Shown here in pieces: positions 42,137 to 53,800 of a stretch of 64,000 nt of DNA; position 1 is the first letter of the stretch, and each line of letters starts with the position of its first letter. The notes beneath the pieces are model-generated. The model had not been told where the DNA came from. It was given only the letters and a program-made list of their open reading frames with translations, and did no database searches. The stretch comes from Chondrus crispus (lineage: Eukaryota > Rhodophyta > Florideophyceae > Gigartinales > Gigartinaceae). The translations under genes were made by a program, and so were the position numbers. The stretch spans positions 103,043 to 167,042 of the forward strand of contig NW_005178845.1 in the NCBI RefSeq assembly GCF_000350225.1. Reading direction: 5' to 3'.

Positions 42137-44392
42137 TCAAGTCGCTACCCAGGCAGATTCAAAGCACGCTGCTGGGGTTTCGCTGTCTCCGTCTACGAAA
42201 TCTCTGATCTCAGCTTCCGATGAAAATACAGATTGCAAAACGGCGTCTTGCTTCGGGGGCGTTTGTCGCCTCTTGGGCTTTTTGGCCTTGAGTGGCTTTT
42301 CTCGCGGTGGGGGATTGAAACCCCCCTTGGAGCTCTGGTATCCTTTCACAGCCAAAATAATGTTTTCTGATGTCTTGGGCAGCCTGGAACCGCAGAATCC
42401 ACTTGCAGTGACCTCTGCAATTCCACGGACAGCTGGGTGAAAGTGGGCCATCAGGCATGATAATTCCCAAGATACACTTCTTTCTGCACTAACGATTTCT
42501 GGGTCATCAGTATCCATATCGAAGTCTTGGACTAAACCAGAGTCAATGCCTAGGACATTTTCATTGGCCTTGTCTGCCTTCTGAGGGTACAATGGAGACA
42601 CAAGGGCCGGTTGCAGCATCAACTGGGCAACGCGCAAGAGTCCAATTGTGCAGGTATGAGTAGGAGCAGATGATGCCGCCAAAACAGATAAGCGTCTCCC
42701 TATCGCTGTGCATCGGACCATGGGTACTTCGCGGAAATTGATGCAGGACAGTATTGCCTCCATCGCATCAAACGTAATATATTCATGATCCTTGGCCGGC
42801 GTATCCGTTCCGTACAAATTGCCTATCGATGTGTATAATGACGTGTCCAGAGCCCTAGTATCACCTGTGAACGAGTCGGGGTCTGCTTGCACTGTTCGGG
42901 AGTGCATACCAAGAATTGCGTAAGCTGCGGAAAGACACCTGAAGCGAATCATAAGAGGTAGTCGTCCAGTTTCAAGCAGGGGGCTAAGAGCCCCAAGGAT
43001 GGCTTCAATGATGTCAGTATTGATAAAGCTCGAGACCCTTAGCAAGCCTTTCAGGGCAGGCGTCAAGGCCAGAGGAGGTTTCCTTCTCTTCGTCCCACCG
43101 TGTTTTGAACCCTCTTGCTTCTCGGCATTATGTGATGCGGCTTTGATGACGTTGAAGTAACAGTGACATACAAAATCAAGGAGCTTTTTCTTCGCTGAGT
43201 ACACCTCTTCGGGTGTAGCCTCTGCGTCTGCTTCTCTCAAATCACGTTCAATTTCTGTTTCGTCGACGACGGTTTCTTCCTTCTCCGGCTTCCTCCGACG
43301 CTTCTTTATGAAACGCTTCGACTTCTTCGGGGCATTCTTAGCTTTCGATGACGTAGGAAGCTTGGCGAAGCGCGCAAATTGGATCTCAGCGAGCGGCTCT
43401 ACGACTTCAGCAGGTGTGATATGTACTTTTGTGATGGCAACCAAGGCCAACTGCTTGGCGATAAGAACGCATATGTTCAATGTTGGTCCCGAAGCTCTGT
43501 GGGCATCTCCGAGCACAATTTTGAGAGCGTCAGCGCTCTGTCGTCTGACACTCTCTTCCCTGTCCGCCACCAAATTACAAACGCTCGTTGCAATAGTGTC
43601 TGCTTCGTTAAAGTGCGGAAGAGCTTGAATAAGTTGCGCAAGAGCTCTGCAAGCGGCCAGTCTAACTTTTCCCATATTTCGAGTTGCCTCTGTTTCCCTC
43701 GCACCGCCACTTCGCCATCGAGAAAGAGTGGCACAAGATTGCACAAAGCGCTTGTATCCAGAGAGTAGTGCCTGTTCATACGCCCTGAGTTTGGCGACTT
43801 CTTTTGATACCTTGACTTGGGCCTCCTTATCGGTAATGGGTCGTATCTTGTAGGCGGGGATGATATCCTTAAAGATCTGCGACTCTGCAAGAATCACAAG
43901 GGCAGCTGATTGCCCCTTGAGTCCGTGGAAGAGCTTGCGAAGTTCTTTCAACAAGGAGACATTTTCTTCAGGCTTTGCGAGAATCGTTGATGCGATGGAA
44001 GCAATATTCGTCTTCAAGGTCTCAAAGTTTTCAAACTTTTTCGCGTAATCCTCGAGAGAGGGTTCCAGTTTCTTCCTCTTGCGCGACTGCTTCGGAGCCT
44101 TGGAAGCGCCAGCCGCGACCCCCGTCGACGGTACGGCTTCTGAGGTGGACTCTTCCTCGTTGGCAGCACTCTGATGCGGAGCCTTTCTCTTTTTTTGAGT
44201 TTTCGCCTTGAATTTCGGGTGGTGGGCTTGAGCACGCTTCACGCTGCCATCCTTTTGAATTACTGGGAGGGCCTTCTTCTCCGCCTCGTCTTGCGTGAAA
44301 GAGCGAGCGCGCTCCCAGGCGGGCGCTTTATCAGGCTTCTTAGACTTTCTTTTCTTTCTTGAAGGTTCTTGTGCAGCTTCAATGGTGCCCAT
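42137..44392 (-). CDS. NOC3: NOC3-family nucleolar complex protein, ribosome biogenesis
   Basis: NOC3 pairs with NOC2 in intermediate and late 60S pre-ribosome assembly in the nucleolus and nucleoplasm. In yeast it is also linked to replication licensing. The protein has 751 residues from the ATG at 44390-44392. The N-terminus is Lys/Arg-rich with short nuclear-localisation-like runs (KKRKAP, KQSRKRKK, 20-120). The NOC3 signature is clear around residues 180-215, with AYKIRPITDKE followed by KVSKEVAKLRAYEQALLSGYKRF. A C-terminal CBF-type region spans about 470-690, ending in a basic tail (KAKKPKRRQTPP). No intron. The length fits the family. It lies convergent with the S1 gene and divergent from the Mbb1-like gene. 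Confidence 0.85.
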   Translation of the reverse strand: MGTIEAAQEPSRKKRKSKKPDKAPAWERARSFTQDEAEKKALPVIQKDGSVKRAQAHHPKFKAKTQKKRKAPHQSAANEEESTSEAVPSTGVAAGASKAPKQSRKRKKLEPSLEDYAKKFENFETLKTNIASIASTILAKPEENVSLLKELRKLFHGLKGQSAALVILAESQIFKDIIPAYKIRPITDKEAQVKVSKEVAKLRAYEQALLSGYKRFVQSCATLSRWRSGGARETEATRNMGKVRLAACRALAQLIQALPHFNEADTIATSVCNLVADREESVRRQSADALKIVLGDAHRASGPTLNICVLIAKQLALVAITKVHITPAEVVEPLAEIQFARFAKLPTSSKAKNAPKKSKRFIKKRRRKPEKEETVVDETEIERDLREADAEATPEEVYSAKKKLLDFVCHCYFNVIKAASHNAEKQEGSKHGGTKRRKPPLALTPALKGLLRVSSFINTDIIEAILGALSPLLETGRLPLMIRFRCLSAAYAILGMHSRTVQADPDSFTGDTRALDTSLYTSIGNLYGTDTPAKDHEYITFDAMEAILSCINFREVPMVRCTAIGRRLSVLAASSAPTHTCTIGLLRVAQLMLQPALVSPLYPQKADKANENVLGIDSGLVQDFDMDTDDPEIVSAERSVSWELSCLMAHFHPAVRGIAEVTASGFCGSRLPKTSENIILAVKGYQSSKGGFNPPPREKPLKAKKPKRRQTPPKQDAVLQSVFSSEAEIRDFVDGDSETPAACFESAWVAT

Positions 44393-45427
44393 CGTGCGAG
44401 GCTGTGGAGGGTGTTCCCAAGATGTGAGTGCCGTACGACGAGGCGCGGCGAGGGCGGATGACGACGAGGTTTTGAGCTAGGCGGGTGTTGATCACGCGCA
44501 GTCGCCGCCACCGCCGATGCGAAACGGAGAAATCCTATTGCAGACCTTCAGAGCACGTTTCGTAATGTTTTCGAAAATAAGGAAAATGGATGTTACACGT
44601 GTCCACTTGTAATGGTTGCACGACTGCCCGTCGGATCTCGGTACTGTGTAAAAAATTTCCCCCCGTAGATACTGTACAGAATTCCCAGACGCTCTCGAGG
44701 TTTCGAAAGAGCAGCTCGCAGCTTGGAGTTTGTTGCACGACTTGCTCGCACTCAGTCCCTTGACGATATCAAATTTAAAGAGGTGGAGACTAGAACCTTA
44801 AAAGTACAGTACGGTAGAAGAAACATTTGAATGATTCCTTGAATACAAACACAAGAAGCCTTCGCAGTTCTTCGATGTCGGTAATTTTTATGTGGCGTCC
44901 CTCTCGCTGGTAGCTAACCGGTTACACCACAAGTTCAGTGATATTCCTATGGAGATACGACACCTCGACCTCGCGCTCCTCTCCTTGAGCAAACAGACGA
45001 AAGACCCCGCTTTCTGTCGCATTGCATATGTATCTTGCCGGATACGGATGTCAGATACCACCCTCGGCGTAGCATCTGCCTGCCGTAATTTAGGTTGGCA
45101 CGGGAAAGCAGCACTGCGCCATGACAACAGCAGCCAATTCGGGCTGTGATTGGCCGCTATTATACCTCGTAAATCCTAAAATTGCATCCCTCAAAGTCTC
45201 TTCGCTCTCCGATTGGCCCCCACGCAAGCGCCTCCCACCTCTCATACTCTGCACCTTCCTAACATACCTTCCCGCATCGAGCTCGCCTGACCGTGAATCC
45301 CTCCCGCCTCACCGGCGGCAAGTCCTCATCTACCTCGCCTCCTCTCCCCCACCTCGCCTCCCCCCTCGCCACCGCCCACGTCCCTCCCTTCCGCCGTGCA
45401 TCCACCATACCGGCTCCAGGCCCATCC
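44393..45427. promoter_or_regulatory. Divergent promoter region (NOC3 and Mbb1-like)
   Basis: About 1.0 kb between two divergent starts. It contains CT-rich sequence just before the Mbb1-like ATG. Around 44,905-44,930 a - strand TGGTGTAACCGG matches an A-box-like pattern but no B-box follows, so I do not call a tRNA. Confidence 0.35.
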
Positions 45428-48025
45428 ATGGCTTTTCTGCCGCCTCCGCTCTCCGCCCCCACTGACCGTTCCTCTCACCACAATGCCCTTCTCCACCCGC
45501 GCCTCCCAACCGCACCTCATCTCCCCAGTCGCCGCCGCTTTCTCAATCCAATTGCAAGAGCTGCCCCAACCAATGAGCCCTCTCACGCATTATCAGCCCC
45601 TGTTCCACGATCCTCCCGTCGCGTCAAGCGCCGTCAGAGGCAGTCCTCCCCCTCTCCTTCCCCTTTCTTCCAACCGGACGCTGCCAAGTCCTCCACCACC
45701 CCAATTCAACCCTCCCAAAAGGAAAGAAAGTATGAGAAGCGCCGTGTCATTCGCGCAACATTTGAGCGCGCACGTCTAGAGGAGCGCAACGGCAATGTCC
45801 CCATCGCCCGTGCCCTGTACCGCGACTGTCTCGCCCTCGACCGCGGTGATGCTCACTCTTGGCTCGCACTCGCTCGCTTGGAAGCTCGAGTCGGTGGTGT
45901 CAACCTCCGTGTCGGCAGCGACGCCAAGGAAATCACAGAGAAGCAGTCGCACGCCGAGGGCGCCAAAGAGGCAAAGCGTCTCTTTGAAGAGGGGCTTCGC
46001 GAGTGCCCCGATTCAGTCCATTTGCTCCAGGCTTGGGCCGTTTTGGAGCATCGCTGCGGGGACCGGGATGCCGCCAGAAGGCTCTTTCGCAGAGGTGCGG
46101 AGCTCGAGCCCGGAAACCCTTACGTGTGTCATGCATGGGCCCTGCTGGAGCAGCGTGAGGGGAACACGGAGCAGGCCCGTGAGTTGTTCAAGAAGACCTT
46201 GCAAGTAGGCGCGCACCCTGAGGTTTGTGGCGCATGGGCTGTATTGGAAGCTCGAGAGGGGAATATGCAGCACGCTCGGCTTCTTTTTGAGAAAGGGTTG
46301 AAGAATTGTAGGAGCTCAGAAGGGTCGTCCGCGTCCAACTTATGGCGAAACTGGGCTGAGATGGAGGAGCGGATAGGTGATCTCCCTCGAGCGAGGGAGT
46401 TGTTGTCGAAGGCCATTACTTCGCAACCTCATTTTACTGAGTCGTATGTAGCGTTGGCAAAGCTGGAGGCACGGCGCAGTTGCACTACCCGAGCGCTGGA
46501 ACTTATCGCCACAGCCGCGGGGCTGTCTGCGAAGCCGCCCCCGGCTGTTTTCAATGCGTGGGCGCAGATCGAATGGGCGTATCGCGGGAAAGTTGACGAA
46601 GCCAGGTCTATTTTGCAGAGGGGTCACATGATGCACCCCAAGGATCCTGCACTGCTGCAGAGCTTGGGGATTTTGGAGGATAAGTGTGGCAAGACCGAAG
46701 TGGCGCGGAAACTCTTTTACAAGAGCGTTTGCGTAAAGCCCGCCGGCCCTGCGTTTGTTGCTTGGGCGCTACTCGAAGATCGCGAAGGAAATTATGAGGA
46801 AGCTAATCGGCTTTTCGAGGAGTGCCTCACTATTGATCCTTTGCATGGTGCGGCGTACAACGCGTACGGGATGATGGAAGCTCGACGCGGGAACCTTGAC
46901 AAGGCGCGAAGCGTGTATGGTAGAGGATTGAAGGCTTGCGCATCATCTTCGGTTTGGCATGGATATGGTCAGCTCGAGCTGAAATTGGGTGGTGACCCCG
47001 CTCGAGCGAGAGAACTGTTCCGAAAGGGCACTGAAAAGACTCGTGGGGACACATCATTCATTTGGCACTCCTGGGGAATGTTGGAGCTGACTGAGAAAAG
47101 GGTCATAGAAGCACGTCAGTTGTTCAAGAACGCCTTAAAGCGTTATCCAAGAAATTCGAGGGTCTTAGTCGGGGCCGCCCTTGCAGAGGCAGCTTCATGC
47201 CCGCAGTACATCGCAGACAAAAACTCTGCTCGTGACTTCTTTAAACGAGCCGTAGCCGCGGATCCGACCCATGCACACGCTTGGCAGGCCTGGGGAGTTT
47301 TTGAGCTCCGCAGCGGTAGAGAAGATGCCGCTAGAGCTTTGTTCAGGAGAGGGTTGCGATTGTGCCCATCTCATGGTGCCCTTTGGCAAGCATGGGGCGT
47401 CTTGGAAGCCGCCAAAGGTGACTTTGGGAAGGCGCGAAAGTTGTTCACCAAAGGCACCGAGACTAGTCCCGCGCATGTGCACTTGTTTCAGGCCTGGGCA
47501 TGTATGGAAGTCAGGGCTGGCAACATAAAGAGGGCTCGAGAGTTATTGGACCGTGCACTGGAGTTTGATGTATACCATGGACCGGTCTGGAATGCTTACG
47601 GACTGCTCGAGGCGCGCCACGGCACAGTTGCAAGTGCTCGCCAAGCTTTTGTCACCGGCATAAGGAGGGCTCCTGGTCATGCACCTCTTTATCGCACTTT
47701 TGGACAAACTGAAGCGAGAGCGGGAAACTACAAAAAGGCCCGCGAGTTGTTTCGGAAAGGCTTGACGGTTGATCCTCGACATGCTCCGTTGTACCATGCG
47801 CTTGCCAAATTCGAAGCCATGTTCGGGGATGTCACAGCCCTAGCAGAGCTGAAAGTGCAAGCCGAACTGTACTTTGGTTCTGAAGCGGAAGCAGATCGAG
47901 CATTGCAAAATGGCGAGGAGAGGAACATACCGCACCGAGGTGTCAGTGAAGGTGAAGAAGAGGAATATGGTTCGGTGCCAAATCCAATGGAGCTAGCTCT
48001 TGAAGGCGAGGCATTTGATGTGTAG
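45428..48025 (+). CDS. Mbb1/HCF107-like plastid TPR (HAT-repeat) RNA-processing protein
   Basis: Mbb1 (Chlamydomonas) and HCF107 (Arabidopsis) stabilise and process the 5' end of plastid psbB/psbH transcripts. The product has 865 residues from the ATG at 45428; the open frame upstream lacks an ATG. Residues 1-90 are Pro/Ser/Arg/His rich (transit-peptide-like). From about residue 165 to 820 there are around 17-20 half-a-TPR (HAT) units of the type AR.LF..G....P.....W..LE...G....A. Each has a WA(x)LE or Y(G/A)..E core and a repeated AR(E/K)LF helix. Repeats stack into a superhelix that binds RNA. The acidic C-terminus (EGEEEEYGSVPNP) ends the protein. No intron. Plastid location and target are inferred from family and leader. 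It could also bind another plastid transcript. Confidence 0.8.
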   Translation: MAFLPPPLSAPTDRSSHHNALLHPRLPTAPHLPSRRRFLNPIARAAPTNEPSHALSAPVPRSSRRVKRRQRQSSPSPSPFFQPDAAKSSTTPIQPSQKERKYEKRRVIRATFERARLEERNGNVPIARALYRDCLALDRGDAHSWLALARLEARVGGVNLRVGSDAKEITEKQSHAEGAKEAKRLFEEGLRECPDSVHLLQAWAVLEHRCGDRDAARRLFRRGAELEPGNPYVCHAWALLEQREGNTEQARELFKKTLQVGAHPEVCGAWAVLEAREGNMQHARLLFEKGLKNCRSSEGSSASNLWRNWAEMEERIGDLPRARELLSKAITSQPHFTESYVALAKLEARRSCTTRALELIATAAGLSAKPPPAVFNAWAQIEWAYRGKVDEARSILQRGHMMHPKDPALLQSLGILEDKCGKTEVARKLFYKSVCVKPAGPAFVAWALLEDREGNYEEANRLFEECLTIDPLHGAAYNAYGMMEARRGNLDKARSVYGRGLKACASSSVWHGYGQLELKLGGDPARARELFRKGTEKTRGDTSFIWHSWGMLELTEKRVIEARQLFKNALKRYPRNSRVLVGAALAEAASCPQYIADKNSARDFFKRAVAADPTHAHAWQAWGVFELRSGREDAARALFRRGLRLCPSHGALWQAWGVLEAAKGDFGKARKLFTKGTETSPAHVHLFQAWACMEVRAGNIKRARELLDRALEFDVYHGPVWNAYGLLEARHGTVASARQAFVTGIRRAPGHAPLYRTFGQTEARAGNYKKARELFRKGLTVDPRHAPLYHALAKFEAMFGDVTALAELKVQAELYFGSEAEADRALQNGEERNIPHRGVSEGEEEEYGSVPNPMELALEGEAFDV

Positions 48026-49404
48026 AAATCAACAGCGAACTTATCCACGCTTGTTGAACAAGAGAACTTCCTTACGCACTTGGTCTCGGTCTACACGCAG
48101 ATGATTCATTCAAGAATAGAAATACGGTATTGTAATCCCATGTGAAACTGGGACGATACATGTTTGTTTCCGAATCGTTTTTGGTCAGCTTAACATTTGG
48201 TTGCCCACATAAACATAAACATCCCACGTTAATCTACTTCTTGGCGGCATGCTGTGGTCATGTATGAGCAAAATACAGTATTATTCAAATTCGCCCCATG
48301 TCTTTCTCTCCACGACGATGAGTTATGAACACCCATTTTCCGCACACGACAGTTCATCGGAGCTTCTTACGGCGATGAAAGGATTTCTACAATGCGCCGT
48401 AAGGTTACTTGACAATATTTCTCGTTGTCGAAAAGGATTTTGTGCCCTGAGCTGTAATGTGCAAAAATGACGTTGATAATCATGACAGCACACCCGGTTG
48501 ATTTGCTATTGCTGCGGAAGATCTGAGGAGCGTCGGACCACACAGGCTGGCGTGGAAAGTTCTTCCCCTCAAAGCCACTCAATAACAATGTCACCTAGTG
48601 GAGAAGAAAAAAATAAACTGTTGACTTGGACGAAGCTGCAGATGCTACCACAAACAGGTTTTGTGTTGGAGGCTCGAAGGCACAGAGGTAAGAAAAGAAA
48701 ATTAGCACAGGCGGTAGTGCATTTAGATAGAACTGTTTTCTCCTTTGCTTATTTCTGATGCAAGGTTAGAATACTGCCAAACGAAACAGTGCCCTGATAG
48801 AGTGCTTTTTCAAGAAACACAGCCTCTATCCTAACCAACGAAACACATGTGGACAGTTCTTGCGGATATGCGTACCAAGTCGCATGTGCGACGAAAACAA
48901 CGGAAATTACCCTGGGGTTGACAAGGACCGACAGCATGTGAACATAAGTGCATGCATGTACTTATACGTTATTGTGTGTGTTTCATGCTTGGCCCAGGAT
49001 AGGCTGGTTATGCATGGGACGAATTGAAGACTTAAATATGCACCAGGAGGAGAACTTCTGAAAAATGCGGAACGGGAGACAGCACGAAGTATTCAAGGAT
49101 CGCAAAGTGAGTACATTTGTAACTAAACATGCCAAATGTAGCCTCTCTCCAGTGTGTCGCGCGAGTTTGATTCCGGACCATTGTGAGCAAACTTTCCAAG
49201 CTGGCCTGAGGTTCGCTATTACTGAAATTGTTTTTTGTTATTCTTCTTAGATTGTTCTATTTTCAGAAAGGTATTAGAAGTCTTTCAGGTCTTCACAATG
49301 GGCTTGGTACGAGTTTTATACATACTTTGCACCGGTGATTATCTAGTCTCTATACTTCAACCAAAAGGGATGCGAAAACTACACCCCATAAGCGTTAACC
49401 GCTT
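48026..49404. other. Intergenic region between Mbb1-like and glyoxalase II genes
   Basis: About 1.4 kb, both genes converging into it. No open frame looks coding. I see no RNA gene or repeat. It is AT-richer than the flanking exons. Confidence 0.35.
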
Positions 49405-50313
49405 TTACAGCCGGAAGTTGTTCTTTCTTTCTCTCAAGACTCCCATGACTTCTGCAGCGGAAGCATTTCTCAAATCGAGACCTTCGGCAAGCTCCGGGCG
49501 ACTTGTTCTCATGAAGGGGTTGGACATCTTTTCATCACCAATAGTCGATGGGACAGTAGGTTGGTGGTTTGCAACTTGTTCCTTTGCCCAAGCAAGCTTC
49601 TCTTTGACACGGGGGTTAGAGGGATCGACAGACTGTGCGAATGACAGATTTGTAACGGTGTACTCATGGCCGCAAAACACAAGAGCTTGGTCTGGGAGTT
49701 GCGCGAGGGTTTTGTTGAGTGAGACTTCCATATCAGCGGCGTCACCTTCGAAAAACTTTCCGCAGCCCGCCACCATGAGGGTGTCGCCAGAGAAAACGGC
49801 TGGCTGCTCGGTCTGAAAGTAGAAGCAGATGTGCCCCATTGTATGGCAAGGGGTCTTCAAAGCCGTGTACGACAGGTCAGAGTCTTTTATCGCTCGCGAT
49901 GTGCCTGTTTCCATCTTGACATTTACAGCTTCGGCATCTTCGTAAGCGGAGCCGACAATTTCGATGCCGGGTACGAGGGCGGCGAGCTCGCTATTGCCAC
50001 CGGCATGATCCCAGTGGTGGTGGGTAACAAGGGCTGTTGTGAGGTTGACATTGAGGGAATTGGCAAGGGAAAGTAGCCTGCGGGGATCTGCTGGGTCAAT
50101 GACAGCGGCGACGTTCGATTTCTTGTCGTGAATTAAATAGGAGAAGTTGTCGGAGAGAATGGGAACGATGTGGACGTCGACGGATTTGTTGAGGGGGACC
50201 GGGGCTATGGAGGCAGTGAAACGGGCAGGGTTCGACGTAGTAGCATGCCTTACGGCTTTGGACGCTCTTAGAGCGAGGGGCGAAGGTGCGTGTGTGATGA
50301 AGGCGCTGAGCAT
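49405..50313 (-). CDS. Glyoxalase II (hydroxyacylglutathione hydrolase), organellar type
   Basis: The enzyme hydrolyses S-D-lactoylglutathione to D-lactate and glutathione, the second step of methylglyoxal detoxification. The product has 302 residues from the ATG at 50311-50313. Residues 1-40 have an organelle-type leader (Ala/Arg/Ser/Thr, no acidic residue). The beta-lactamase-like metal motif THHHWDHAGG is at 97-106, with GHICFYF and FSGDTLMVAGCGKFFEG beyond it. CGHEYT lies near 214, and the C-terminal domain includes NPFMRTSRPEL near 267. All metal ligands appear present, and the length matches the family. No intron. It is divergent from the large helical-protein gene (500 bp). Confidence 0.92.
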   Translation of the reverse strand: MLSAFITHAPSPLALRASKAVRHATTSNPARFTASIAPVPLNKSVDVHIVPILSDNFSYLIHDKKSNVAAVIDPADPRRLLSLANSLNVNLTTALVTHHHWDHAGGNSELAALVPGIEIVGSAYEDAEAVNVKMETGTSRAIKDSDLSYTALKTPCHTMGHICFYFQTEQPAVFSGDTLMVAGCGKFFEGDAADMEVSLNKTLAQLPDQALVFCGHEYTVTNLSFAQSVDPSNPRVKEKLAWAKEQVANHQPTVPSTIGDEKMSNPFMRTSRPELAEGLDLRNASAAEVMGVLRERKNNFRL

Positions 50314-50813
50314 GGCGTGGCAGTGTGTAGCGGTAATAACTCTTGGATACCGAAGCGGCGTGGGGAGATCGTATCGAACGGATCAAAGTGTTGACAGGGC
50401 CAATGATGTCATCATGACCAGCCACTTTGTGTCAGCAGTGGATGTGCGGAATTGGGGCTGGAGGAGCAGCTACCCTTGTGTAGAGGAGCAGCTGGAGGAC
50501 AGCAAAAAATTGACCTCAAAAAACCACTCCGGCCCAACTCCCTACTTCCTTACACCTTCAGAGCCTCATCGTACACTCTTAAACAGACGTCTGTGACCCG
50601 CCCGCCGCCTAGACAGTTTAGAGTCGGTCGTCGTCATCAACTCGCCTCATCCTTTCCCAATCCCCCTCGACGCCAGTAGTGCGACTTTCGACTTTTGTCC
50701 TGAGACAAGGGCATCTCAATTTCGTACAATTATTCTCTGCCTATTGCCTCAACTTCAGCAATCACCTGACAACTCTCGCGGCGCCCCCGTCGGCCTCTCC
50801 CTGCCCTCGCAGC
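50314..50813. promoter_or_regulatory. Divergent promoter region (glyoxalase II and large protein)
   Basis: 500 bp between divergent starts. It contains CT-rich sequence towards the + gene. No specific motif is called. Confidence 0.35.
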
Positions 50814-53800
50814 ATGGGGAACCGCAGCAAGCCCTACCGCTCCAAGACTCAATTGCTAGTCGCGGCCTCTGCGATCACCCGCGCCTGCAGCTCGGCAGAT
50901 CCCTCTCGAATCACAGTTCTGCGCTTGCTCGGCGACGCCCTGCATGCATTCGAGGAGTCGCAGTTGGTAGTCAACGAGATCAAGGCCCGCACCCTTGCCT
51001 ACACCGCGCGCGACCGAACCTCTGCGGCCACCCGCGGCCAGCTCGATGCCGACACCCGCGTCCGTTCCTCGCACGAACAAGGTGCGCGTGCCCTCTTTTC
51101 AGCCGTTGCCAGTGCCCTCGTCAAGCTGCCGACCAGGGCTGGCCCTCTTCGTCGTCGCGCCGTCGACTTGCTCACAGCCACGGGGAGGGCCGCAGGCCCG
51201 GCCGTTGTCATGCAGGCTGCCAGCAATGTCCGCTCGCACATATCAGCGCTGAAGAGGCTCACTTGGTCTGATTCGGACCACGGCGATTTTGAAGTGGTCT
51301 GCGCCATTATGACCTTGGCCGACATTTCCAACAGCGCTATCGCTGGAAGAGACGTGGCGAAAGACTCGGTCGTTTTTTTGCTGGGTACTCGCGTCCGACA
51401 AAAATGCAAGCGCACTGATCTTGCCTATGCTATTGTCCAAATTGTCCAGTCCTTTCCGATGCATGCCCCGCCAGACGATAGGTTGGTGGACAACCTGCTT
51501 TCCTTTGCCCTGCAACCGCCTACGTCGAAGCAAGGGTGCGCTGGTGTGGGATGCGCCCTTTTGGCCGCCGTGGCAGCTCCGCATCTAGTTTCGAGAGGCG
51601 CCAAACCAGCCGATGACGTGGTAAGTGCGTGTGGACGCAGTTTGAGAACTGCCTCAACATCGACAGAGCGTGCAATGTGGGCTGTGGCCATGGCTCGCGC
51701 TTCAGTCACAGCTCGGCGGTCACCGAAGTACCAACTTCTCAAATACGGAAACTTTGAGGCGGGGACAAAGTTTCCAAATAATCAGAAGGCAAACGGCCAA
51801 CAAACTCACAACACTGACATGACAATGGATGAGGAAAACGTAAGCGTGTGGGTATCTGACGAGATATTTGAAGATGCGTTGGTCCAAATAGCGAAAACCG
51901 CAGGGCTGCAGCAGGGTCGTGTGGACGCTTCAATAGCCGTTGCGAGCTTGCTGCGAATGTGGCGAATGGCATTACCGAGCAGTGTTGCAAGGATTGTACC
52001 GCGAACTTTTGCCAGGTTGCTACCAGAACTGTCATCAGTGTCTGGTGTTTCGGCCTTGGTAGACGCAATTTGGCTAGGTTTACTAAAGGACTTGGAGCCA
52101 TCATTGTCGTCTTCAATCTTAGAAAAGCTTCTTCCTGCTCTCTCCGAAGAACACGACTGGCGCCTCTCCGCTGCCCTGCATGTGTGCAGCACATTGCTGC
52201 TCAAGTACGGCCGTCAGAGCATGAAAGAAAATGGACTATCGCGGCAATACGGTTCTGTGTCGTCAACTCTTATGAAACGGGCTCACGATGTGTTGGATGT
52301 CTCTTCGCAGTTTGTTCGTATGGGCGGCGTGAGAACTATGTCGGCCATAGTGACGGCACTACCGAGATATTGCTCTCCGCTTTTAACGGCTGTTTTGCAG
52401 GAACTGCGAATAGCAGATTTAACAATGGCTACAAAACACTCTGAGGAAGCTGTTTCACGAACGTTTGCGGGTTTGAAGTCTGTTGAAAAGGAGCTGTCTT
52501 CGATTTTGGGAAACTCTGCCGCCCTTTCCGTTCTTATTGGGAAAGTATCGTCCGGTGAGTGCAATGTTCCGGATGCACTATGGCGTCAGTGTACAATAGA
52601 TAGCCTGGTGTTGCTACGGCCTCATCTTGCAACTCAGAAGCCTGCTTCTCGTGATACAATTTCGGATTGCATTCGACGGCGAGCTGGATGGGGCTTAGTT
52701 GCGGCCCAGGCTAGCTCAAAACAGAAGAAGCTGTTTCATGGAAGCTCTCTTGAGGAGTTGATATCTCTTTGGAAGGAAGAACTAGGGTTGGCCGGGGGAA
52801 GAGGGTCCAAAAATGGCCTCACCGCAACTGCACCTTCACACAGAGCAGGGGCAGCAGGAAGCACAGTTCCAAGCACGTCTTCGCTCGATGAAATTCGAGC
52901 ACAGTCGTCAGTCAGGTCCGCAGCATTGTATGCATTGTCGTGTGCTCTCCGGAACGCATCCTCCACTGATTTAGTGAGATGCGGAGAAGTACTTCTTGGG
53001 GCTTGTGCCGCCCGAATTATTGCAAAGCAACACGCTTACGGGTTATCCATGATGTCGCCAAGCAGTTCAATTAGCGGTAACAGTCCAGGTCTTGGACCTG
53101 AACTAGCAAATATTTCCGATCCGACTCAAAGACGACAGACTGTACTGAGCTTATCAAAAGTCCTCATGATGGAAAGTTTCTATCTTGTTCAATGCATGAA
53201 TTTCATCTCGCCTCGTGGGGATGGTTCAGAGCTGTGTTACTATATTGCTGTCTGCATTGGAGAAGAAGCCCAAAGAATAGTTGGAGAAAGCGAGTCTACC
53301 AGCATGTCAGATCTGAGTGCGACACACGGATCTTCTGGGTCTTTAGACAAAGCTTATTTGTTCGATACCGCAATGTCCAATCATATGCAATCTCTAAACC
53401 GTCCATCACATTTGTACGAGGATGATTGCACGGGGCTTCACGAAGAACATGATTGTGATGTCAGGACATTGGGAGAAGACAAAAATCCCTGCAGTGCTGA
53501 TTTGAAGCTTTGGCCTTTCAGCAAGCAAGGCTTCGAGGCTCTGAACGCCGAGGAAGTGCTTGCCTCTTGTGCCGTTGGGATAGCAACTTTAGTGTGTGAA
53601 GATCTAAAAGCTTCAGGTTCTATAGTCGAGTCACTTTCCTCTGGGAAACTAGGACCCTCAATGAGTGCACTAATAGCCCTCGAGTTGTCACGAAGATTAT
53701 CCTTTTCCGACTTGGCAGAAATCAACCGTGCTCTTGCAGTCCTACAGGTACTGGCGAAGCGATCTTTGGCGGTCACTGGAGGCACGCGTCGGGGAGCTTT

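Noticed and set aside
44888-44940. Possible tRNA on the - strand (A-box-like TGGTGTAACCGG)
   Set aside because: No B-box or second half of a cloverleaf follows.
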